Below, one piece after another: positions 1 through 5,418 of a stretch of DNA of 5,418 bases. A model generated the notes under the pieces. The model ran no database searches. It worked only from the letters and a program-made list of their open reading frames with translations, and was not told where the DNA came from. The stretch is taken from the NCBI GenBank assembly GCA_028822125.1, contig JAPKEK010000217.1:1-5418 (forward strand), written 5' to 3'. Position 1 is the first letter of the stretch. Each line of letters begins with the position of its first letter. This DNA is from Pseudomonadales bacterium. Lineage in GTDB: Bacteria; Pseudomonadota; Gammaproteobacteria; Pseudomonadales; Azotimanducaceae. The translations under genes and the position numbers were made by a program.

Positions 1-1373
1 CAACCGATGCGTCGGAAAGTGACAGCGTCGCATTGAGGTTTGAAGCAGATTGGGGCGAGCATCAGTTTCTATCGGTCACTTCTTATACCGAATGGGACTA
101 CGACGTCACAACAGATGTTGACGGCACGGACTTCGATCTGCTGGCTGTTTTTACTGGTGGCGCTCTTTCTGGCGGTATCAATCAGGGTGGCGGTTTCGAG
201 TTGGAATCGCTATCACACGAGTTTCGGCTGGTTTCGCCAGCATCCGACGATTTTGAATATGTTGTTGGTATGTTTTATTCCGACATTCAATACGATCGGG
301 ACTTTGCTCGGGGACCTATTTTCTCCGCAGACTGGGTTGCTAAAACGGGCACTGAGTCACTCGCGCTGTATGCACAGGGCACCTGGAGTCTGAGCGACCG
401 GACTGACATCACTGCAGGACTCAGACTTAATAGCGAAGAAATATCCCACGACTTTGACAACGCACTATCGGGTCTGCGTTTTATAGGTGACAACTCAGAA
501 ACCGCGACCCCTGGGAAAATCAGCATCCAACACTATGCCAGTGACGATTTGATGTGGTTTGCTTCTTATTCGATTGGCTATAAGGGACAAGGCTATGATA
601 TCTCGTCAAGTTTCAGGCAAAGCACATCGGACAACCCAGTGGGTTCTGAGGACTCTGCGTCGATTGAATTTGGTCTCAAGGGAACTTTCCTGGATGGCCG
701 ACTCCAGTTGAATCCAACGATCTTTTCTGCAAGTTATGATGACTTTCAAGCACAACAGGCACGTATCGTAGATGGTATCATCGAACTCGGGATCACCAAC
801 GTTGGTGAACTTCAGACCTGGGGTGTCGAAGTAGATTTCCAGGCTCTGATCTCAGAGAACTTCAGACTGGTAGGTGGGCTGGCCTACATCGATGCAGAGA
901 TCAAGTCTTTCGCCGGAGCAGACTGCTGGAGCGGACAAAGCGCCGCCCAGGGATGTGAGACTAATGCGGTGACCGGCAGAACAGCGCAGGATCTCGCTGG
1001 TGAGGAGTTGAACAATTCACCTGATGTCAAAATGACACTTAGCGCTGAGTACTTTCAACCATTAAGCACCATGCCATTTGATGGTTTTTTCAATCTGTCC
1101 TACCAGTATCAGAGCGATGTTAATTTTTCACTGCTAGCTGATCCTGGATCTGTACAGGATAGTTATGCTGTGCTGAATATCAGTATGGGCATTGTTGAAC
1201 GCGAACATAAGCGTTATGAGGTTACCCTGTTTGCCAACAACGTAACGGACGAAAGATTCGTCACAGGTAAAGGCAATGTTGGCGGGCTCTGGGGTGGAAC
1301 CCCCGTATACATCCATGTCCTACCAAGAGAAGCTCAATCTTACGCCGGTATTAGGGTAGGATTCAATTTCTAG
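1..1373 (+). CDS. TonB-dependent receptor, C-terminal part (5' end outside window)
   Basis: This is the C-terminal part of an outer-membrane beta-barrel that takes up a ligand using TonB energy. The frame is already open at base 3 and only a TTG occurs at 33, so the true start lies upstream. About 456 residues are present, against roughly 700-900 for complete receptors; the signal peptide, TonB box, plug and first strands are missing. Visible barrel features, counting from the TTG at 33, are alternating aromatic/polar strands such as HEFRLVSP (62-69) and YVVGMFYSD (76-84), and TDITAGLRLN (124-133). There is also a loop with two cysteines (298 and 308) followed by AQDLAGEELNNSPDVK, a common pattern in proteobacterial receptors. 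The last strand, ending AGIRVGFNF with a terminal Phe, is the typical assembly signal. No SusD-like partner follows. The ligand is unknown; the downstream genes hint at a sugar or glycoside. Confidence 0.93.
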   Translation, partial: TDASESDSVALRFEADWGEHQFLSVTSYTEWDYDVTTDVDGTDFDLLAVFTGGALSGGINQGGGFELESLSHEFRLVSPASDDFEYVVGMFYSDIQYDRDFARGPIFSADWVAKTGTESLALYAQGTWSLSDRTDITAGLRLNSEEISHDFDNALSGLRFIGDNSETATPGKISIQHYASDDLMWFASYSIGYKGQGYDISSSFRQSTSDNPVGSEDSASIEFGLKGTFLDGRLQLNPTIFSASYDDFQAQQARIVDGIIELGITNVGELQTWGVEVDFQALISENFRLVGGLAYIDAEIKSFAGADCWSGQSAAQGCETNAVTGRTAQDLAGEELNNSPDVKMTLSAEYFQPLSTMPFDGFFNLSYQYQSDVNFSLLADPGSVQDSYAVLNISMGIVEREHKRYEVTLFANNVTDERFVTGKGNVGGLWGGTPVYIHVLPREAQSYAGIRVGFNF

Positions 1374-1381
1374 AAAGCGAC

Positions 1382-1386
1382 AGGGA
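1382..1386 (+). promoter_or_regulatory. Shine-Dalgarno site of the isomerase gene
   Basis: AGGGA lies six bases before the ATG at 1393, inside the 19-base gap after the receptor stop. It supports this ATG as the start and is the clearest ribosome binding site in the window. No promoter or hairpin fits into this short gap, so the gene is probably co-transcribed with the receptor. Confidence 0.7.
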
Positions 1387-1392
1387 ATAGTT

Positions 1393-1674
1393 ATGCGGCG
1401 CAGAGATTTTCTTTATCTGACCTCGGGTGTAGTTCTTTCATCAGGGTTTCTTGGTTCCTGTAGTCAGGATCTCGCTCGGCAGGAAATTGCGACAAAGACC
1501 AGGCTCGAGAATATCGGCTTGCAGCTTTCAACGGTCACGTCGTTGATGATGAAGGACTTCGAGGGGACTCTGGCCAGGGTAGCTGAGATCGGCTACAGTG
1601 AGGTCGAATTTTCTGCCATGGGTTTTCTCGGTCGGCCCGCAGATTATGTGCAGCAACTGCTCACCAAAAAATAG
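1393..1674 (+). CDS. Sugar phosphate isomerase/epimerase, N-terminal fragment with Tat lipoprotein signal (frame ends early)
   Basis: This 93-codon reading frame is the front of a TIM-barrel isomerase whose remainder continues in another frame from about 1670. The N-terminus MRRRDFLYL matches the twin-arginine pattern (RRxFL). A hydrophobic stretch (residues 9-20) and a lipobox L20-G21-S22-C23 follow, so the protein looks like a Tat-exported lipoprotein. The +2 residue is Ser, which would favour the outer membrane under the usual Lol rule. Mature sequence shows the family's first strand and helix: IGLQLSTVTSLMMKDFEGTL (41-60), then VAEIGYSEVEF (63-73), with the conserved Glu-Val-Glu-Phe end of strand two. 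The frame stops at TAG 1672-1674, right after a run of six A. Alone it holds about one quarter of the barrel and cannot be an active enzyme. Start chosen from ATG plus the Shine-Dalgarno at 1382. Confidence 0.85.
   Translation: MRRRDFLYLTSGVVLSSGFLGSCSQDLARQEIATKTRLENIGLQLSTVTSLMMKDFEGTLARVAEIGYSEVEFSAMGFLGRPADYVQQLLTKK
1666..1674 (+). other. One-base frameshift site at an A6 run in the isomerase gene
   Basis: Six A (1666-1671) are followed directly by TAG in the upstream frame. Reading five A instead gives Thr-Lys-Asn-Ser-Leu-Ser-Ala-Pro across the junction, which joins the two halves into one 309-residue protein with the order and length normal for the family (roughly 280-320). The sequence therefore carries one surplus base relative to an intact gene. 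Possible causes are a homopolymer sequencing or assembly error, a true slippage mutation, or ribosomal/transcriptional slippage on the A run that restores the frame. The sequence alone cannot separate these. The absence of any other lesion favours an error, a recent mutation, or tolerated slippage. Confidence 0.85.
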
Positions 1675-2323
1675 TCTCAGCGCGCCGGTCGGCAGGGTTT
1701 CTCCGGCATTACCGAAAGGGTTTATGCAGTTACCCCGTGCTGAAGCCTTTAACATTTTTCGTGAGCGCGGTAAACCTGAATTTCTGCTGGAGAACGTTCG
1801 CAACGCTATCGGTGATGCCGAGTACCTCAATCAAGCGTACCTTAATTTGCCGGCGTTGATGGCCGAGCACTTTACCACCTTGGATCAAGTGAAACGAAAT
1901 ATAGAGCTGTTAAACCAAGCCGGAGATCTCTGCGCGGAGCATGGCATCTTGTTCGGGTATCACAATCACAACTGGGAACTTGCGCCGATTGATGGCGTCG
2001 TACCCTACGATCTGATGCTGGAACAGACGGATCCAGGAAAGGTTGGATTTCAGTTGGATGCCTATTGGATCGTCAAAGGGGGCGGAAATCTTGATGATTA
2101 CCTGACGCGCTTTCCCAATCGTTTCCAAAGCTGTCACATGAAGGACATTGACGGCAACGGTAATTTTGCTGATGTGGGTGATGGCGAAATTGATTTCCCT
2201 GCATTCACTCGCAAAGCAATCACCCAGGGTGCGAAACACTTCTTCGTCGAACGGGATAACCCGCCAGCACCAGAGCAATCCATTGAACGCTCTTATGCCT
2301 ATCTGAACCAGATGACATTCTGA
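1670..2323 (+). CDS. Sugar phosphate isomerase/epimerase (xylose isomerase-like TIM barrel), main catalytic part
   Basis: This is the continuation of the gene begun at 1393, in the +1 frame; with the shift repaired the product has 309 residues. The frame is open further upstream (a GTG lies at 1598), but homology-like sequence begins near NSLSAPVGRV. Family hallmarks, numbered on the repaired protein, are GYHNHNWE (188-195), FQLDAYWIVKGGG (219-231), CHMKDIDGNG (247-256) with DVGDGEIDF (260-268), and FFVERD (283-288). By analogy to metal-dependent ketose epimerases, Glu195, Asp222, His248 and Glu286 would bind a divalent metal and do the acid-base chemistry; this assignment is inferred, not shown. 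The family isomerises or epimerises sugars, dehydrates inosose-type compounds, or acts on keto-glycosides with Gfo/Idh/MocA partners. An in-frame ATG at 1724, preceded by AAGGG with a short 3-base gap, could give an N-truncated product, which would lack the first strands. Confidence 0.88.
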   Translation, partial: NSLSAPVGRVSPALPKGFMQLPRAEAFNIFRERGKPEFLLENVRNAIGDAEYLNQAYLNLPALMAEHFTTLDQVKRNIELLNQAGDLCAEHGILFGYHNHNWELAPIDGVVPYDLMLEQTDPGKVGFQLDAYWIVKGGGNLDDYLTRFPNRFQSCHMKDIDGNGNFADVGDGEIDFPAFTRKAITQGAKHFFVERDNPPAPEQSIERSYAYLNQMTF

Positions 2324-2325
2324 TC

Positions 2326-5070
2326 TTGCGCGCCCTTGCTATAGTTTTGACGCTGTTGGTGGTTGATATGGCCTGGGCCGACGAAAAACCTTTTTATCTC
2401 TCCCTTGAAACACCGCCGGCACCGGAATTGAGTCCCACTGAAGCCTTGGCGGCCTTTTCTATTGCCCCGGGGTTTAACATTGAACTGGCGGTGGCAGAAC
2501 CGCTCACTGAAGATCCGGTAGCCATTGCCTGGGATGAGATTGGTCATCTGTATGTGGTAGAGATGCGTGGCTTTATGCCCGATGCCTATGGCACCGGCGA
2601 TAAAGAACCCGTCGGTACGGTCGTCAGACTCATTGATACGGACAACGATGGCAAATTTGACCTGCGCCAGGTTTTGCTCGATCACCTGGTGCTGCCAAGG
2701 GCCATCGCGATTGTTAACGAAGGTCTCCTTATTGGCGAGCCGCCGAATTTATGGCTCTGTCCGAGTCAAAGTGGTTCATCGAAAGATATCGACTGTCAAA
2801 AAAAGATTAGGCTTTCAAACTACGGTGATCAACCAGGCAATGTAGAGCATGCTGAAAATGGCCTTCTAATGGCAATCGACAACTGGATTTATAATGCCAA
2901 ATCAAATCGGCGAATGCGGATTCAGGAAGGAACGCTAGTTGTTGAGCCAACTTTGTTTCGGGGGCAATGGGGAATTACTCAGGATAATCAAGGCCTACTT
3001 TACTACAATACCAACTCAAACTTCCTGCTGGGTGATCTTTATGATGCTCAGCCTGTTATCAAAGCGGGTAATTCCGGGGGCTCAGGCCTCAACACTCAAA
3101 TCAGTAAAAAAGATCAGGTATTTGCAGTCCGAGTCAACCCGGGTGTCAATCGTGCCTATGTCCCGGGCGTGCTGAGAACAGACGGCAGACTAGACAAACC
3201 AACGTCCGCCAGTGGCATGACCTACTATAGAGGAGACCAGTTTCCAGAAGCCTACCGCCAGGATGTCTTCGTGGCTGAACCTGCCGGGAATGTCGTGGTC
3301 CAACTGCGCCTGATGCGGAAAGACCTCGATCTCAGCACAGATCATATTCTGTACGAAGACGAAAAATGGGGCGAGCGGGAATTCCTGGCCTCAACAGATG
3401 AAAGGTTTCGCCCGGTCGATGTCGACGTGGGACCCGATGGTGCGTTGTATGTCGTGGATATGTATCGCGGCATTATTCAGGATCAGATTTTTCTCTCCGA
3501 TGAGCTGCGTGCACAAGCCCTGTTACGCGGACTGGATGAACCTATTGGCATGGGACGGATCTGGAGGATTACTGCCGCTGAAGGTAAATTAAAGGCGGCT
3601 CAACCTCAGTTTTCTTCGAATGGGCGTAAACTGTTAAAGCACCTCGAAAGTAACAATGGTTGGGTTCGAGATACCGCACAGAGATTACTAATTCTCACAA
3701 AGGGCCGAGGTATTGACCGCGGTTTACGCAGGCTTGCAGCGGGCGATAACGAGCTCGCCGCTGTACATGCGATCTGGACGCTGGAAGGTCGTGGCACACT
3801 CAATCGTCGAACGCTAACAAAAGCGCTGGACAACGATAGCGGTATGATTCAGCTTGCCGCAGTCAGGGCGGGTTATAAACTGCTTTCTGCCGAAGCGCTG
3901 CTACGCCTGGCGACACAGTCCGATCATTCATCGATTTCGCATCACGCCACCATGTATCTGGCCGATAGTAATCGTCGCGACGACGTCATCGAACATCTTG
4001 TTAACAGTCTCCTGAAAAATGACCCAGGTGGCTTGGAACGAATGGCTATTCAGGCAGCGAGTCTCGGCAATGAGTTGGCACTTATTGACGCAATAACAGC
4101 TAAAGGCTGGAACCAAACAAACGAAAAACCTGCTCACTTTATCAAAGATTTAATCAGCCAGTCATTCAGGGCTTCGCCGAAAAATAGCGTTAATCTTCTA
4201 GATTACGTGATGAAAGAGGAACAACCTTGGCTGCAGGAAACGATGCTGACAGGCCTGTTCGAAGTGACCCGGGATGAATCCTTCAAACGGGTTGTTCTGG
4301 GTGAGGAACATAGCCTATTTGCCTATCCACCGAATGAAATCTGGCCTGCAATCTCGAAGGTGCGAAGCGCTTTTACCTGGAAAGGCGATGACCTTGCTGA
4401 AAATGCGACCCCCTTGTCTCCGGCACAACGAAGCCGAAAGAAAATGGGCCAGGACTATTACCTTAGCCGGTGCGCTATCTGCCATGGCGATGACGGTAAA
4501 GGAATTGCTTCATTAGCACCGCCGCTGGCTGAGTCCGAATGGGTCACGGGCCCTAGTGAGAGACTGGCCAGGATAGTACTCCAGGGGTTACAAGGCCCCA
4601 TTACTGTTAAAGGTGAAGCCTGGAATAATGTCATGCCCGGACATGCCGGTTTAGCCGGTTTCGACGACAATAGCGCCAGCGGATTACTCACTTATCTGCA
4701 TCGAGCCTGGGGCCATTCAGGCAGAGTTATCGAACCGGCGTTTATCCAGCAAGTGCGACAGGAAACAGCTGATCGGTTGAGTTTGTGGACCGCTGAAGAA
4801 CTAGCCGATATTGAAATCAATACACATTATCGCGAGTATGCGGGTACTTATGGTGGTGGTGGCTTTACGCTGAAATTCACTTATGACGGGCGTGGTCTGG
4901 CGGTTCAATCAGTGTTTTTTAATGGGCCTATGCGCGAAGAAAAAGACGATCACTTCTTCTTTGAACCGCGCGATTTCAGAGTTGAGTTTATCCGGGGTAA
5001 AGTTGGGATGGTGAAGGCTATTCGTATCGCTATGCAGGGCGGGGTTGAGTTGGCCCGTATCTCAGATTAG
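2326..5070 (+). CDS. Secreted beta-propeller / HEAT-like / cytochrome c protein (PVC-type heme-binding CxxCH family)
   Basis: A 914-residue periplasmic protein, probably a dehydrogenase-like electron-transfer protein. The TTG start at 2326 gives a signal peptide (MRALAIVLTLLVVDMAWA, likely cut before Asp19); no ATG or GTG lies between it and the upstream in-frame stop at 2284. Residues about 46-415 form the propeller of the 'putative membrane-bound dehydrogenase' type: VAIAWDEIGHLYVVEMRG, a calcium-loop-like DTDNDGKFD (104-112), a Cys145/Cys157 pair, HAENGL, and the signature DGALYVVDMYRGIIQ (371-385). Residues about 430-690 are helical and repeat-like (HEAT type). A c-type heme motif C716-A-I-C719-H720 follows, with GDDGKGI and the probable distal ligand Met770 (NVMPGHAG). 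The last ~80 residues (YREYAGTYGGGGFTLKF onward) look like a small beta domain of the DUF3471 kind. It begins 2 bases after the isomerase stop. Substrate and cofactor are unknown; no membrane anchor is seen beyond the signal. Confidence 0.9.
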   Translation: MRALAIVLTLLVVDMAWADEKPFYLSLETPPAPELSPTEALAAFSIAPGFNIELAVAEPLTEDPVAIAWDEIGHLYVVEMRGFMPDAYGTGDKEPVGTVVRLIDTDNDGKFDLRQVLLDHLVLPRAIAIVNEGLLIGEPPNLWLCPSQSGSSKDIDCQKKIRLSNYGDQPGNVEHAENGLLMAIDNWIYNAKSNRRMRIQEGTLVVEPTLFRGQWGITQDNQGLLYYNTNSNFLLGDLYDAQPVIKAGNSGGSGLNTQISKKDQVFAVRVNPGVNRAYVPGVLRTDGRLDKPTSASGMTYYRGDQFPEAYRQDVFVAEPAGNVVVQLRLMRKDLDLSTDHILYEDEKWGEREFLASTDERFRPVDVDVGPDGALYVVDMYRGIIQDQIFLSDELRAQALLRGLDEPIGMGRIWRITAAEGKLKAAQPQFSSNGRKLLKHLESNNGWVRDTAQRLLILTKGRGIDRGLRRLAAGDNELAAVHAIWTLEGRGTLNRRTLTKALDNDSGMIQLAAVRAGYKLLSAEALLRLATQSDHSSISHHATMYLADSNRRDDVIEHLVNSLLKNDPGGLERMAIQAASLGNELALIDAITAKGWNQTNEKPAHFIKDLISQSFRASPKNSVNLLDYVMKEEQPWLQETMLTGLFEVTRDESFKRVVLGEEHSLFAYPPNEIWPAISKVRSAFTWKGDDLAENATPLSPAQRSRKKMGQDYYLSRCAICHGDDGKGIASLAPPLAESEWVTGPSERLARIVLQGLQGPITVKGEAWNNVMPGHAGLAGFDDNSASGLLTYLHRAWGHSGRVIEPAFIQQVRQETADRLSLWTAEELADIEINTHYREYAGTYGGGGFTLKFTYDGRGLAVQSVFFNGPMREEKDDHFFFEPRDFRVEFIRGKVGMVKAIRIAMQGGVELARISD

Positions 5071-5418
5071 ATGGTTGTTCGATTCGGTATTGTCGGAACC
5101 GGCAATATAGGTAGTCAGCATATTCAATTACTCCTTTCGGGCAAGATCAAAGGTGCGGTACTTGCAGCAACTGCATCAAGGTCAGCGCCCGCTCTGCAAA
5201 CAGGCGTGCCTCACTTTAAAGACTATCGAGAGATGTTCGACAATGCTGACATCGACGCTGTCCTCATCGCCACGCCAACAATGAACCATGCCGAAATGGC
5301 GCAGCAAGCCATTGAACGCGGCCTGCCTATCATGATGGAAAAACCCCTTGCGATGTCAGTGCTTCAGGCAGAAATGCTTCTGGCGCTGGTACCAGACAAG
5401 CTTCAGTTTGCCGTCATG
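5071..5418 (+). CDS. Gfo/Idh/MocA family oxidoreductase, N-terminal part (3' end outside window)
   Basis: The first 116 codons of an NAD(P)-dependent sugar/inositol-type dehydrogenase are present and remain open at the window edge; family members are usually 320-400 residues. The N-terminus has the Rossmann dinucleotide motif G6-I-V-G9-T-G11-N-I-G14, then the usual AVLIATPTMNHAEMAQQAIERG block (63-84) and the catalytic-region motif M89-E90-K91-P92-L93-A94, whose lysine is conserved in this family. LQFAVM at the edge is the start of the next family strand. No signal peptide is visible, so the enzyme is probably cytoplasmic, unlike the two upstream products. The ATG abuts the preceding TAG with no gap and has no strong Shine-Dalgarno, so translation is likely coupled to the heme protein. 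The exact substrate (a hydroxyl on a sugar, glycoside or inositol) cannot be told from this part. Confidence 0.92.
   Translation, partial: MVVRFGIVGTGNIGSQHIQLLLSGKIKGAVLAATASRSAPALQTGVPHFKDYREMFDNADIDAVLIATPTMNHAEMAQQAIERGLPIMMEKPLAMSVLQAEMLLALVPDKLQFAVM

Noticed and set aside
40..393. Plus-strand 117-codon open frame overlapping the receptor
   Set aside because: It is fully inside the receptor in another frame, and its translation has no family-like pattern, whereas the receptor frame has clear barrel strands.
1374..1392. Terminator or promoter between the receptor and the isomerase
   Set aside because: The 19-base gap contains only the Shine-Dalgarno; no inverted repeat, T-run or promoter boxes fit.
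1724..2323. Internal restart at ATG 1724 as an independent gene
   Set aside because: AAGGG sits only 3 bases upstream, and the product would lack the first strands of the barrel that are present and intact in the upstream frame. A frameshifted single gene explains the data better.
1528..2685. Several antisense open frames of 100-128 codons (1528-1830, 1910-2278, 2299-2685)
   Set aside because: They lie opposite well-supported coding sequence, show no recognisable family, no ribosome binding site of note and no signal or domain pattern; they are shadows of the plus-strand genes.
4851..4863. Short GGT/GGC repeat as a possible microsatellite
   Set aside because: Only four glycine codons at a turn of the C-terminal domain; too short and in frame, with no sign of variation.

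Overview
The window is a tightly packed, single-strand (+) gene cluster with no gene-free stretch above 20 bases. It holds the 3' end of a TonB-dependent outer-membrane receptor, a TIM-barrel sugar phosphate isomerase/epimerase with a Tat/lipoprotein signal that is interrupted by a one-base frameshift, a 914-residue secreted protein (beta-propeller, alpha-helical repeats, c-type heme domain, small C-terminal beta domain), and the 5' end of a Gfo/Idh/MocA NAD(P)-dependent oxidoreductase. Both outer genes run off the window.

Organism: the receptor style (no SusD partner, a loop with two cysteines, a C-terminal Phe), the moderate base composition (about half GC by eye) and the gene mix suggest a Gram-negative heterotroph, most likely a marine-type gammaproteobacterium. 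The large heme protein belongs to a family best known from Planctomycetes/Verrucomicrobia but also found in Proteobacteria. The taxonomic call is inference from gene style only.

Layout: receptor (1-1373), 19-base gap with a good Shine-Dalgarno, isomerase (1393-2323, frame broken near 1666-1674), 2-base gap, heme protein (2326-5070, TTG start), 0-base gap, oxidoreductase (5071 to the end). These spacings argue for one polycistronic, translationally coupled operon. No promoter, terminator, RNA gene, mobile element or CRISPR is visible inside it.

How the parts may work together (inference): the receptor imports a carbohydrate-like or glycoside ligand across the outer membrane. The heme protein could oxidise it, or pass its electrons on, in the periplasm. 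The SPI-like TIM barrel and the Gfo/Idh/MocA enzyme are the pair known from keto-sugar routes of glycoside cleavage and inositol/sugar catabolism. The substrate cannot be read from the sequence. The most notable points are the A6 frameshift in an otherwise well-preserved isomerase gene, the apparent envelope location of that isomerase, and the multi-domain heme protein joined to this sugar-oxidation pair.
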